A DNA stretch of 64,000 nt. Source: Gilichinskyi gelida. Lineage in GTDB: Bacteria > Acidobacteriota > Thermoanaerobaculia > Gp7-AA8. Within the stretch, counting starts at the first letter, position 1, and each line of letters starts with the position of its first letter. The stretch lies in the NCBI GenBank assembly GCA_038040385.1, contig JBBPII010000007.1, positions 62,001 to 126,000 on the forward strand. The letters run 5' to 3'. The notes below the pieces were generated by a model that was given only the letters and a program-made list of their open reading frames with translations, did no database searches and was not told the DNA's origin. This document shows positions 1 to 8,483 of this stretch, in pieces. Position numbers and translations under genes: made by a program.

Positions 1-2958
1 CTCCTCAATCTTCTGATCATCGTTCCGATTCTGGCCTGCCTGCTGGCCTTCCCCCGTTTCTTCACCGTCGTTTTGCGCTGGGCTCCGCGCGTCCCGACCG
101 ATTGGGTTCTCGCCTCGCTGACCTTTTTTTTAGCGTGGGCGTTCTTTTACATCGGGATGATGCGACCGGTGAAGCAGGGGGGAGGTGGAAAACGAACGAG
201 CGAGAACTTCCGTTTCATCCTCGGCTGCGTGTTGCCGCTGGCGCTGGCGTCGGTCTCGCTGACGGTTTTCTGGGCGTGCAACGCCACCGCACCTTCGGGA
301 GTGGTCAAGGGCTACATCTTCGGCCGCTGGGGATTCGGCGCGCTGCTGGCGACGACGCTGCTTCCCTTCATCGTCTACTACGCCCGCTACTGGAGAACTG
401 CGGCGGCAGACCGGCGCGCCGGTGTGTCGCGGCAGGGCCTGCGGTACGTGCTCTCCAAGATGGCCAACGAGATCGGCGCCGCCGCCGTCGGTGGGGGCGT
501 GGCCGCGGCACTCCTCGTTCTGATCGCCCACAAAGTGTTTCCCGACCCGATGCGAGAGGTGATCGACCTTTCGAGAGTGCCGCCGTTTCTGCGTGCATTG
601 ACCAACCCGATTCCAGAGGCGCAGCTATACGTCTGCTTCGCCGTTCCGCTGGTCCTGCTGGTCTTCTACGCACAAGCCTCGCTCTTCGTCGGTCTATCCG
701 GATTCTTCAACGAAGACAACGACCGTGAATGGTGGGGGCGCGCCGGCGCGTTCCTCTTTTTCTTCGCCGCCGTTTTGGGCGCGGCTTCGGTCATTGCCAT
801 CCTCGGCCCGATCTATCTGTACCGGGCGCCGGTGCTCATCGGATCGATCGGCGGATTTTCAGGCATTGCGGCGGCGCTGTTCGGATTCAGCGCCAGGACG
901 CCGGCGAACAGCAAACAGAAGGAGCAGGCGACGAAAGGCTCCTCGATCATGGATACGCTGGCGGCCTTCGCCGTGCCGCTCTTCGTGGTCGTGACGCTCG
1001 CCGCGGTCTCCCTCGGCACCACGTGGCTCATCCAGCAGTTCCGGCCGGACATCGACACCGCCCGCGTGCACTTCGACGGACAATTCGAATCACAGGCCTC
1101 GATCGTCGAGCCGGAACGGGACGAAGCAAAAGGCAAGGTCTATCAGGTGAAGCGCGAGTCGCCGAGGGTCGTCGTCGGCTCCCTGCTGGTCGCGCGCGGC
1201 GTCGCCCACCTGAAGATCATCGAGCATACGAGAGTCCATGAAGCCGCCGCGCTCATGGGCATCGCCCTTCTGGCGTTCGGTCTCTCGTTCCTCATCGGCG
1301 TCAACAAGTTCTCGATGCACGCGTTGTATCGGAACCGTCTGATCCGCGCATACCTCGGCGCGTCGCGCTATCGCCGCGACCCCGACCGTTTCACCGGCTT
1401 CGACGAGAACGACAACGTCCAGATGTTTCAACTCCAACGCGAGCTGGCCTGGGGGACGAACTTCACCCAACCGGCGAAATTCGTGAACGAGATCCTCGAG
1501 GCGACCGGCGGCGACAGAAGAGTGTCGTTGCGAGATGTCTGGAAACAGGTCGAGACGCTGAGCGGGAAAGTGCCGAAGATCGCCGCGCCGCTCGACCCGA
1601 AAAAAGCGGCGGCCAATGCCGTCCTGGAGCGTCTCGGGAGCGCGCGCAAAAAACTGGAGCGCAACATTCCCGACCCCTTCCCCGAGAACCTGCGCGACCA
1701 GTTGATCCTGGCCATCAACGCCGTCCTTCTCGACGTCGAGCTCGCCGCGCCGCCCGACTTCACCACGACCAAGACCGGAGTGGCCCGCAACCGCGCGATC
1801 TTCGAGAGCATCTTCCCCTCGGTCGGAACGGTGAATCAGGCGAAGGCGCCGGTCCACATCGTCAACGCCGCGCTCAACGTCACCTCCGGCGACAACCTGG
1901 CTTGGCAGCAGCGGCAGGCCGAATCGTTCACCATCTCCCCGATGCACTGCGGCAGTCCGTACCTCGGCTACCGCACCGCGCGCGAGTACGGCGGGCCGGA
2001 AGGTATTTCACTCGGCACCGCCGTGACCATTTCCGGCGCCGCTGCCAGTCCGAATCAGGGCTACCACTCGTCGCCGGCCGTGGCCTTCCTCCTTACCCTG
2101 CTGAACGTCCGCCTCGGCTGGTGGCTGGGCAATCCCGGCGTGGCCGGGCGCACCTGGTACCGCCGCGCTCATCCCTGGTCGAACGTCCGTCTCCTTTTCA
2201 AAGAGGCCACCGGCCAGTCCAATGACACCTATCCCTGGGTCTACCTCTCCGACGGCGGCCATTTCGAGAACCTTGGCCTGTATGAAATGGTCCTTCGGCG
2301 GTGCCGGTACGTCGTGCTCAGCGACGCCGGGTGCGATCCGAAGTTCACCTTCGAAGACCTCGGCAACGCCATCCGGAAGGTCCGCACAGACCTCGGCGTC
2401 CCGATCGACATCAGAAAGATGTACATGCTGCCCCGCACGCCGGATAGCGCCATGTTCCCCGATGGCCGCTACGTCGCCATCGCCGACATCCGCTACTCCG
2501 CCGTCGACAAGGGCGGCGTCGACGGACAGCTCGTCTACATCAAGCCCGGCCTCTATTCAGAGGAGTACTTTCCGAAGGACGTCTATAACTACGCGTTGTC
2601 GTCGTCGGACTTCCCGCACGAGACCACGGCCGATCAATTCTTCAGCGAATCGCAATTCGAGAGTTACCGCGCGCTCGGGCGGTACGTGGTGAACGAGATC
2701 TGCGGCAACATCCGTCCGAAAGACTCGACGACCAACATCTACGGCTCCGTGCGGCAGTTCGTCGATCGCGTCGTTGACAAGGCGGAGAAGATCGAGGCTA
2801 CGAAGCCGGAAGCGGTCGTGGTGCAGGGCCTCAAGGAATTGGCGCTGACCATCAAGGAAGGGGCGACGGCGGCGGCCGGTGCGAGGGCGGACCAAACCGT
2901 TGCCGATCGGTTCGACCGGCTCATGATCGCCATCCGGCGTCCGAGGAAAGCGCCTTAG
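1..2958 (+). CDS. Membrane-anchored patatin-like phospholipase family protein (5' truncated)
   Basis: The reading frame is open from the first base of the window, so the N-terminus is missing; 985 residues are visible. The first half is hydrophobic: the first residues already form a membrane helix (LLIIVPILACLLAF) and about seven more follow up to about residue 430. The second half is soluble and carries the bacterial patatin-like signature SDGGHFENLGLYE, with the likely catalytic Asp at visible residue 751, preceded by the family-typical AAASPNQGYHSSPA near residue 681. The serine nucleophile (GxSxG) of patatins is not in the visible part and would lie upstream. Known for the family: lipid acyl hydrolase. 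Acting at the inner membrane is inferred. Its stop overlaps the stop of the convergent RDD gene by 4 bases. Confidence 0.75.
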   Translation, partial: LLNLLIIVPILACLLAFPRFFTVVLRWAPRVPTDWVLASLTFFLAWAFFYIGMMRPVKQGGGGKRTSENFRFILGCVLPLALASVSLTVFWACNATAPSGVVKGYIFGRWGFGALLATTLLPFIVYYARYWRTAAADRRAGVSRQGLRYVLSKMANEIGAAAVGGGVAAALLVLIAHKVFPDPMREVIDLSRVPPFLRALTNPIPEAQLYVCFAVPLVLLVFYAQASLFVGLSGFFNEDNDREWWGRAGAFLFFFAAVLGAASVIAILGPIYLYRAPVLIGSIGGFSGIAAALFGFSARTPANSKQKEQATKGSSIMDTLAAFAVPLFVVVTLAAVSLGTTWLIQQFRPDIDTARVHFDGQFESQASIVEPERDEAKGKVYQVKRESPRVVVGSLLVARGVAHLKIIEHTRVHEAAALMGIALLAFGLSFLIGVNKFSMHALYRNRLIRAYLGASRYRRDPDRFTGFDENDNVQMFQLQRELAWGTNFTQPAKFVNEILEATGGDRRVSLRDVWKQVETLSGKVPKIAAPLDPKKAAANAVLERLGSARKKLERNIPDPFPENLRDQLILAINAVLLDVELAAPPDFTTTKTGVARNRAIFESIFPSVGTVNQAKAPVHIVNAALNVTSGDNLAWQQRQAESFTISPMHCGSPYLGYRTAREYGGPEGISLGTAVTISGAAASPNQGYHSSPAVAFLLTLLNVRLGWWLGNPGVAGRTWYRRAHPWSNVRLLFKEATGQSNDTYPWVYLSDGGHFENLGLYEMVLRRCRYVVLSDAGCDPKFTFEDLGNAIRKVRTDLGVPIDIRKMYMLPRTPDSAMFPDGRYVAIADIRYSAVDKGGVDGQLVYIKPGLYSEEYFPKDVYNYALSSSDFPHETTADQFFSESQFESYRALGRYVVNEICGNIRPKDSTTNIYGSVRQFVDRVVDKAEKIEATKPEAVVVQGLKELALTIKEGATAAAGARADQTVADRFDRLMIAIRRPRKAP

Positions 2959-3428
2959 GCCGCGACGCAACGCGTCCGCGACATCCGGTCCGCCAGCGAC
3001 AGGCGGGACGGCAACGCGGCGAGCAGGAAACCGATTCCGCCGGTGGCGAGGGAGAGGTAGAGCCCGAGCCACCGGAGAGTCGCGCTCATCAGAGTGATCG
3101 CCGGCGTCGCCGCGGCGACGACCCGCACGTCGAAGATCGCCCCCCCGATGGTCTTCCCCCACAGCATCCAGGTGCCGACGTAGTAGTAGTACGACACCAC
3201 GATCACGAATCCGGCCAGCGCGCCGAGCGCGAGGCGATCGACGGAGGAGGGGAGGAGCGGCGAAAGCGCCAGAGCCAGGGCGGCGAAGAGGGAGAGGTCG
3301 ATGAGGAGGGCGGCGAGTCGCTTGAGCCGCGGCGCCGCGGCGCCGGCAGCCGGCTCAGGTTCGATCGATGCCTCGGGCGCGACGTCGAAGACTACCGGCT
3401 CCAGCTCCACTTCATCGAATCGTGGCAC
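2955..3428 (-). CDS. RDD family membrane protein
   Basis: A 157-residue protein with an acidic N-terminal tail of about 30 residues, then an RDD domain: RLKRLAALLIDL (the Arg-Asp positions of helix 1), the WGKTIGGAIFDVRVV signature between helices, and the terminal SLADRMSRTR. Three to four membrane segments are visible. RDD proteins are small integral membrane proteins, some linked to ion exchange; the substrate cannot be told here. It lies just downstream of the TPR gene on the same strand (20-base gap) and may be cotranscribed with it. Confidence 0.8.
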   Translation of the reverse strand: MPRFDEVELEPVVFDVAPEASIEPEPAAGAAAPRLKRLAALLIDLSLFAALALALSPLLPSSVDRLALGALAGFVIVVSYYYYVGTWMLWGKTIGGAIFDVRVVAAATPAITLMSATLRWLGLYLSLATGGIGFLLAALPSRLSLADRMSRTRCVAA

Positions 3429-3448
3429 GCGCCCTCCCTCCCAACGTC

Positions 3449-5701
3449 CTACCCCCGCATCGGCAAATACTTCACGTAAATCTGATACATCAGGTCCTTC
3501 GGCTGACCATTGTAACGCTCGGCCAGCGTCCGGCTGCGGCGCGCCAGCTCGTCGCTCGGATCGCGCTTCAGCACTTCGTCGAATTGTTTGATGGCTTCCG
3601 GCAGCCGGTCGTTCTGCAGCGCCTGCCCGCCGAGGTTGAAGTGCGCGTCGGTGATCATCCGCTTGATCGATGCGTTCTCCGGGTCGGACTGCGCGAGCTG
3701 TTCGAGGCTGGTGATGGCGTCCTGGAACTTCTGCTCCTTGAACAGCGCGCGCGCGCCGTCGAGCTTTGCCGCCTGCTGCGCCGCCTGGTCATAGAGCGTC
3801 TGCATGTCGGGCGGCAGCGGCTTGATGCGCGCCGCGATGTCGAAGGCCTTCTTCGCCGCCTCGTAGTCGTGCGCTGCGAACGCGACCTGTCCGGCGGCCA
3901 GGCCTTCCTGGTAAACATCGGCGGCGGGCCGGCCGCCGACCATCTCGGACGCCTGCGCCTTCTTCTGCTGGAGGTCGGCGATCATCTGCAGCGCCTTGTC
4001 GTGCTGCGGATCGTCGTCCTTCACGTTCTGCAGCATGGCGATGGCGCGATCGTACTGGCCGCGCGCGGCCAGCGACGCCGCCTGCGTCGTTACGTTCTGC
4101 GATGCGGCGGTTTCCGCCGCCGGCGCCGGCTTGAATTTCTGCCAGCCGAACCACCCCCCCGCCGCCAGCACGACCACCCCGAGGATGGTGGCGATGACGC
4201 CCATCGGCGCGCCGCGCTTCGATTTCGCCTTTGCCGAGGCCGGCGCGGTGGCTGCTTTCGCCTTCGGCGAGGGGATGGCGGATGTGGGCGGCGCCGGCGC
4301 CGGCTCGTCGTAAGAGCCGCTCATGCCGAAGTCGTCGTCGAAGATGTCCGGTTTTGGCGATGACGGCGGCGTCACGAAGGGCGCCTCATACGCTCCCGCA
4401 CCCCCCTCGGTCACCGTGTCGTTCAGGCGGTCGAGATAGTCCTGCGCGCTGGTGTTGCTCGGGTCGATCTGCAGCACGTCGTTGAACTTCGAGCGCGCCG
4501 TCTCCGTGTCCTTCCGGTCGAAGGCCTGAATGCCCGCGGAAAGCACGCTCTCGATCTTTCCCTCGATCTCCCGGCGTCTGGCCTTCGCCTTTTCGATGCG
4601 ATGCGAGGCCTCGTCGTTGGTGACGTCGATGAGGAAGATGCGCGACCAAAGATCGATGGCCTGCTGGTGGTCGCCCGAGTCGAACGCCTTGTCGCCGTCG
4701 GCGAGGTACTGCTCGATCTTTTTCTGATCGTCGGGACTGGTGACGATGTCGGCGGTAGAGAAGTCGAACTCGTGCGCCGCGCCGGGCACCTCCGCGGGCG
4801 GCGCGGGCGGGGGAGTGGCCTTCGAAGAGGGCGCATCGAAGGAGAAGCTGCCGAACGGCGCCGCGGCGCTGGACGGCGTATCGAACGAGAAGCCGCTGAA
4901 CGGTGCATCTTTCGCGGGCGGGCGGGAAGGGGGCACGGGCTCGCCGGGCGAATCGAACGAGAAGCCGGCCGGCGGCGTCACCGGCGGCATGGTGCCGGTG
5001 TCGGTGGAGAAGGGCGAGCGCGGCGGCGCGTTCTGCTGTTGTTGCTGCTGCTGCTGCTGTTGCTTCTCTTCCTCGAAGGTGAAGCCGAAGTCGGCCGCCT
5101 GCGTCGCCTTGCGCGCCGGGGCGCCGGCCGGCGCCTCGACGATGAATGACGAGCTCGCGGCCATCGGCGAGGCGTTCATTGACTGCTCGACGCGGCGGAT
5201 GCCGGGATGGTCGTCGTCGAGCGCGCGCGCCTTCTCGAGCTCCTGGCGCGCGCCGGCGCTGTTGCCCTGGGTGATGAGCGATTCCGCTTTCCGGATGAAC
5301 TGTTCGGCGAACGGCGCGGCCTCGGTCTTTTCGCGAGCCTGTTCGTTGAGGATGCGCGCCTCGTCGTTGGTCAGATCCTCGGTCAGCATCTCCGTGGTGA
5401 CCTCGAGCACACGCTGAAAGTCGCGGCCGGCCATGGCCGTGCGGGCCTCCCGGAGGCGGCTGTCGTCGGCGGGGGGCGGAATGAGAGCGTCGACGTCGAT
5501 CGGAGCGTTCGGATTCCGCGCCTTCTCCAGCAGTTTCTTGGCCGGATCGAACATCGGATCCATGCGCAGGATCAGGCCGCAGCCCTGCACCACTTCGTCC
5601 GTTCGTCCCTGCTTGAAAAGCGTGATTGCCTGCTGAAACGTGGAGAGGACGCGCTCCTTCACCGCCGTCGACAGCGATGCGTTGCCGAGGTAATTGCTCA
5701 T
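3449..5701 (-). CDS. TPR-repeat protein with one membrane helix and a poly-Gln tract
   Basis: A 750-residue protein. The N-terminal 200 residues hold TPR-like helices (TAVKERVLSTFQQAITLF...). A low-complexity Pro/Ser/Phe-rich linker follows, with about ten consecutive Gln near residues 212-223 and repeated FSFDxP units. Then come more TPRs, a second Ala/Pro linker, a single membrane helix near residues 499-520 (GVIATILGVVVLAAGGWFGW) and a C-terminal TPR array ending RDPSDELARRSRTLAERYNG. Such architecture suits a scaffold that spans the inner membrane with protein-binding domains on both sides; no enzyme domain is seen. It is divergent from ridA, with a palindromic repeat between the two. Confidence 0.75.
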   Translation of the reverse strand: MSNYLGNASLSTAVKERVLSTFQQAITLFKQGRTDEVVQGCGLILRMDPMFDPAKKLLEKARNPNAPIDVDALIPPPADDSRLREARTAMAGRDFQRVLEVTTEMLTEDLTNDEARILNEQAREKTEAAPFAEQFIRKAESLITQGNSAGARQELEKARALDDDHPGIRRVEQSMNASPMAASSSFIVEAPAGAPARKATQAADFGFTFEEEKQQQQQQQQQQNAPPRSPFSTDTGTMPPVTPPAGFSFDSPGEPVPPSRPPAKDAPFSGFSFDTPSSAAAPFGSFSFDAPSSKATPPPAPPAEVPGAAHEFDFSTADIVTSPDDQKKIEQYLADGDKAFDSGDHQQAIDLWSRIFLIDVTNDEASHRIEKAKARRREIEGKIESVLSAGIQAFDRKDTETARSKFNDVLQIDPSNTSAQDYLDRLNDTVTEGGAGAYEAPFVTPPSSPKPDIFDDDFGMSGSYDEPAPAPPTSAIPSPKAKAATAPASAKAKSKRGAPMGVIATILGVVVLAAGGWFGWQKFKPAPAAETAASQNVTTQAASLAARGQYDRAIAMLQNVKDDDPQHDKALQMIADLQQKKAQASEMVGGRPAADVYQEGLAAGQVAFAAHDYEAAKKAFDIAARIKPLPPDMQTLYDQAAQQAAKLDGARALFKEQKFQDAITSLEQLAQSDPENASIKRMITDAHFNLGGQALQNDRLPEAIKQFDEVLKRDPSDELARRSRTLAERYNGQPKDLMYQIYVKYLPMRG

Positions 5702-5733
5702 GAGTCGGGCGATTATACTTGCACGCCCGTTGG

Positions 5734-5804
5734 GTGCCGGGCGCGCTGCCGCGCGCCCCTACGCATGTGGAGCGTGTAGGGGCGCGCAGCAGCGCGCCCG
5801 GTAC
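5734..5804. repeat. Interspersed palindromic repeat, family A copy 1
   Basis: Two inverted arms, GCCGGGCGCGCTGC...CCCCTAC and GTAGGGG...GCGCGCCCGGTAC, face each other across about 8 bases. Near-identical units occur at 33760-33824 and 46809-46883. It lies between divergent genes, so it is unlikely to be a terminator. Confidence 0.8.
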
Positions 5805-5824
5805 TCCGGTCAAAGGAGATAACG

Positions 5825-6199
5825 ATGGAGACCATCCACAGCGACGACGCGCCGAAGGCGATCGGACCCTATTCACAGGCCGTCAAAGTCGGCAACGTCA
5901 TCTACACCTCGGGGCAGGTCTCACTCGACCCGAAAACGGGCCAGCTCGTCGCCGGCGACTTCGCGGCGCATGCCCGCCAAGTGTTCGACAACCTCGCCGC
6001 CGTCCTCCGCGCCGGCGGCGCCGAGTTCCGCAACGTGGCGAAGGCGACCGTATACCTCGCGAATCTCGCGGACTTTGAGGCGCTCAACGCCGTCTATGCC
6101 GAGTACTTCGGCGATCACAAGCCGGCCAGGACTACGGTCCAGGTCGCCGGACTGCCCAAAAACGCGGCGCTGGAGGTCGATCTTATTGCTGTGCTGTAG
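5825..6199 (+). CDS. ridA: RidA family enamine/imine deaminase
   Basis: A 124-residue protein of typical RidA/YjgF length. It contains the family pattern AIGPYSQAV near the N-terminus, YTSGQVSLDP, and the C-terminal PARTTVQVAGLP with the conserved Arg that binds the carboxylate of the imine substrate. RidA hydrolyses reactive 2-aminoacrylate-type intermediates released by PLP enzymes. The start is fixed by a good ribosome-binding site (AAAGGAGA) 6 bases upstream. Confidence 0.93.
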   Translation: METIHSDDAPKAIGPYSQAVKVGNVIYTSGQVSLDPKTGQLVAGDFAAHARQVFDNLAAVLRAGGAEFRNVAKATVYLANLADFEALNAVYAEYFGDHKPARTTVQVAGLPKNAALEVDLIAVL

Positions 6200-6241
6200 C
6201 GGCCGGCTTCAGCCGGCTGTGTACCGGCTGAAGCCGGTACC
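6200..6241. repeat. Double hairpin with CCGGCTTCAGCCGG arms
   Basis: Starts at the base after the ridA stop. CCGGCTTCAGCCGG (6203-6216) is followed by CCGGCTGAAGCCGG (6224-6237), each nearly self-complementary and the pair forming a larger inverted repeat. It resembles the GGCTTCAGCC-core element at 15605-15654. No T tract follows, so factor-independent termination is doubtful. Confidence 0.6.
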
Positions 6242-6278
6242 TACCCTCGGCAGCCGGATTGCACATCCCCGGGTCAAC

Positions 6279-7541
6279 ATGCGCCCGTCCCGAGCCCTAC
6301 TTCTCCTCTCCCTCTTCGTGGCCCTTCCGGCGTTCCCTGCCACGCGGTTGACGTATTCGATCAACGGCGTCGCGGTGCCGGTCGCCTGGCAGTCGTCTAC
6401 GATCAATTACGCCATCGACCGCCGCGTGGCCGACGCCATGCCGAGCGGCGCCGGGCAGATCGAGCGGGCGGTCAACGAGTGGTCCTCCGTCGCCGATGCG
6501 CAGCTCGTCCTCAACGACACCGGCGTGGTCGATGGCGCGAAGCCGGGGAAGGACGGAAAGAACACCATCTCCCTCGCCGACGAGCTCTTCGCCAACCAGC
6601 GCTTCATCGCTCTGACCACCACCTGGTACGACGATGCGGCCCGCATCGTCGAGGCGGACATCCAGGTCGACGCCATGGCCATCAAGGGCGGCTTCAACCT
6701 GCAACAGCTCATCCAGCACGAGACCGGGCATCTCCTGGGGCTCGATCACTCCGCGGTCCTCTCGTCGGTGATGTATCCGTACGTCGGCACGGGCGGCGTG
6801 AGCTCGCTCGACAGCGACGACCGCGTGGCCATCGCCACGATGTATCCGCGATTCACGCCGCACACCGGCGCGACGCTGCAGGGGCGCGTGTCGGGCGACG
6901 ACGGCGGCATCTTCGCCGCGCAGGTGGTCGCGCTCAGCGATGCGGGCGAGCCGGTGTCCACCGGGCTCACCGACCGCGATGGCTCGTTCACGCTGCAGGG
7001 TGTTCCGAGCGGCAACTACCGCATCTACGCCGAGCCGCTCGACGGGCCGGTCAGCGTGTCGAATCTCTCCGGCTCGTGGCGGATGGCGAAGGTCAAGTCG
7101 TTCCCCACGCAGTTCGCCGACGGCGGCGTGCCGATGGTGGTGGAGAACGGCAAGATCTACGGCAACATCAACGTCAACGGCGCCGGGGCGGTGCAGCTCA
7201 ATCCCCGCTGGGTCGGCGCCTCCAGCGTCGGCGCTACGAGCATCCCCCTCGGCGCGATGCCCATCGTGCTGCGGCCGGGGCAGACCGTAACCATCGCCAT
7301 CGGCGGCGACGGGTTCATCAGCGGCGTGACCACCTTCGAGATCCCCAGCCCCGGCTTCCACCGCGTCACGGACTTCACCTGGTCGGCGAACTACGTCTCC
7401 GCCACCTTCAGCATCGGGCCGGCCACGGCGCCGGGATCGGTGGTGGTACTGGCGCAGAGTGGCAACGAGTCGGCCGCGCTCACCGGCGCGCTGCGCATCG
7501 AGCCGAAATCGCGGGTGCGGGCGGTCATTGCCCGCAAATAA
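6279..7541 (+). CDS. Secreted matrixin-like zinc metalloprotease with a carboxypeptidase-regulatory-like domain
   Basis: 420 residues from ATG 6279; a signal peptide covers about residues 1-20 (ALLLLSLFVALPAFPA). The catalytic motif HETGHLLGLDH runs from H147 to H157 (HExxHxxGxxH of metzincins), followed by a Met-turn-like SSVMYP. Residues about 200-265 form a beta-rich module (GRVSGDDGG...DRDGSFTLQGVPSGNYRIYAEP) like carboxypeptidase regulatory/CNA-B domains, and a further beta-rich tail follows. Role inferred: extracellular protein degradation or processing. It reads with the DUF3617 gene downstream but has its own spacing of 41 bases. Confidence 0.8.
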   Translation: MRPSRALLLLSLFVALPAFPATRLTYSINGVAVPVAWQSSTINYAIDRRVADAMPSGAGQIERAVNEWSSVADAQLVLNDTGVVDGAKPGKDGKNTISLADELFANQRFIALTTTWYDDAARIVEADIQVDAMAIKGGFNLQQLIQHETGHLLGLDHSAVLSSVMYPYVGTGGVSSLDSDDRVAIATMYPRFTPHTGATLQGRVSGDDGGIFAAQVVALSDAGEPVSTGLTDRDGSFTLQGVPSGNYRIYAEPLDGPVSVSNLSGSWRMAKVKSFPTQFADGGVPMVVENGKIYGNINVNGAGAVQLNPRWVGASSVGATSIPLGAMPIVLRPGQTVTIAIGGDGFISGVTTFEIPSPGFHRVTDFTWSANYVSATFSIGPATAPGSVVVLAQSGNESAALTGALRIEPKSRVRAVIARK

Positions 7542-7582
7542 GTTATAATCGCGCCTCCAAAATCCAAGGAGGAATCATCCAG

Positions 7583-8002
7583 ATGAAGTTGCGCAATCTA
7601 GCTTTGTTCGTTGTTCTTTGTGCGCTCGTGCTGCCCGCCTATGCCGCCGGCCTCGCCAAGGCGGGCAAGTGGCAGACCACGGTGGAGATGGAGATGGCGG
7701 GCATGCCGATGAAGATGCCCCCCATGACTCACACCCATTGCATCACCAAGGAGCAGGCGGAGGACGCGGCGAACGCCATCCCGAAGAGCCAGAAGGACAC
7801 CGGCTGCACCTTCAGCGACGTGAAGGTCGACGGCAGCACCGTTTCCTGGAAGATGAGCTGCGAGAAGCAGGGGATGACCGGCACCGGCACGGCCACGTAC
7901 GCCGGCGACAGCTACACCGGCAAGATGGACATGAAGATGGCCGAACACGAGATGCACATGAAGTACGCGGGCAAGTACCTCGGCGCCTGCGACGAGAAAT
8001 AA
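7583..8002 (+). CDS. DUF3617 family secreted protein
   Basis: 139 residues. Signal peptide about 1-21 (LALFVVLCALVLPAYA). The rest is Met/Lys-rich (VEMEMAGMPMKMPPM), with CITKEQAEDA, CTFSDVKVDGSTVSWKMSC and a tail ending CDEK, matching the DUF3617 layout of conserved Cys pairs. Function of the family is unknown. A strong ribosome-binding site (AAGGAGG, 7566-7572) sets the start. The stop is followed at once by a palindromic repeat. Confidence 0.8.
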   Translation: MKLRNLALFVVLCALVLPAYAAGLAKAGKWQTTVEMEMAGMPMKMPPMTHTHCITKEQAEDAANAIPKSQKDTGCTFSDVKVDGSTVSWKMSCEKQGMTGTGTATYAGDSYTGKMDMKMAEHEMHMKYAGKYLGACDEK

Positions 8003-8060
8003 ATGTGGGACGGGTTCTCTAACCCGTCCGGTCGGGCGGGTTGAGAACCCGCTCCACATA
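8003..8060. repeat. Interspersed palindromic repeat, family B copy 1
   Basis: ATGTGGGACGGGTT...AACCCGTCC followed by the inverse CGGGTTGAGAACCCG...CCACAT. A longer perfect version is at 18518-18595. The copy overlaps the 3' end of the DoxX-like gene on the minus strand and supplies its last residues and stop codon. Confidence 0.75.
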
Positions 8061-8483
8061 GACCTGCGCGACCATCAGCAGCATCCCGATGTCGCGGAAC
8101 ACGTCCAGCCACATGTCGTGGATGCGCTGCTCGGTGCTCTTGCCGGCGTCGGCGACGTTGAAGCAGCCGCAGTCGATGGCGTTGCCGCGCGCCAGGTTGA
8201 TGCCGATGGCGATGATGAAGACCACCAGCATCGCGCCGATGAGCCCCAACGCCGCGCGCTTCCAGACGCCGAGGATGAGCGCCAGCCCCGCCAGCAGCTC
8301 CACCCACGGCATGGTCAGCGCCATGAGGTTGACCAGCGATGCCGGCACGATCCGGTAGTTGTAGATCATGTGCGCGAACGACGGTGGGTCGGCGATCTTG
8401 GGAATCGCGGCGATGACGAAGAGCGCGCCGAGCGCGAGCTGGACGCGGATGGTCAGCCAGGGGTGGGTGAGCCACCTCTTCAA
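8019..8483 (-). CDS. DoxX/MauE-like membrane protein
   Basis: 154 residues from a TTG start that overlaps the stop of the rhodanese gene (TTGA), indicating translational coupling. Four membrane helices are visible: LALGALFVIAAIPKI, LMALTMPWVELLAGLALILG, ALGLIGAMLVVFIIAIGINL and IGMLLMVAQVYV. A CGCF motif between helices 3 and 4 is typical of MauE/DoxX-type proteins that work with periplasmic disulfide or thiol chemistry. Pairing with a membrane-tethered rhodanese fits a sulfur or thiol redox role (inference). The last residues (VERVLNPPDRTG) and the stop are encoded by the palindromic repeat at 8003-8060. Confidence 0.8.
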   Translation of the reverse strand: MKRWLTHPWLTIRVQLALGALFVIAAIPKIADPPSFAHMIYNYRIVPASLVNLMALTMPWVELLAGLALILGVWKRAALGLIGAMLVVFIIAIGINLARGNAIDCGCFNVADAGKSTEQRIHDMWLDVFRDIGMLLMVAQVYVERVLNPPDRTG

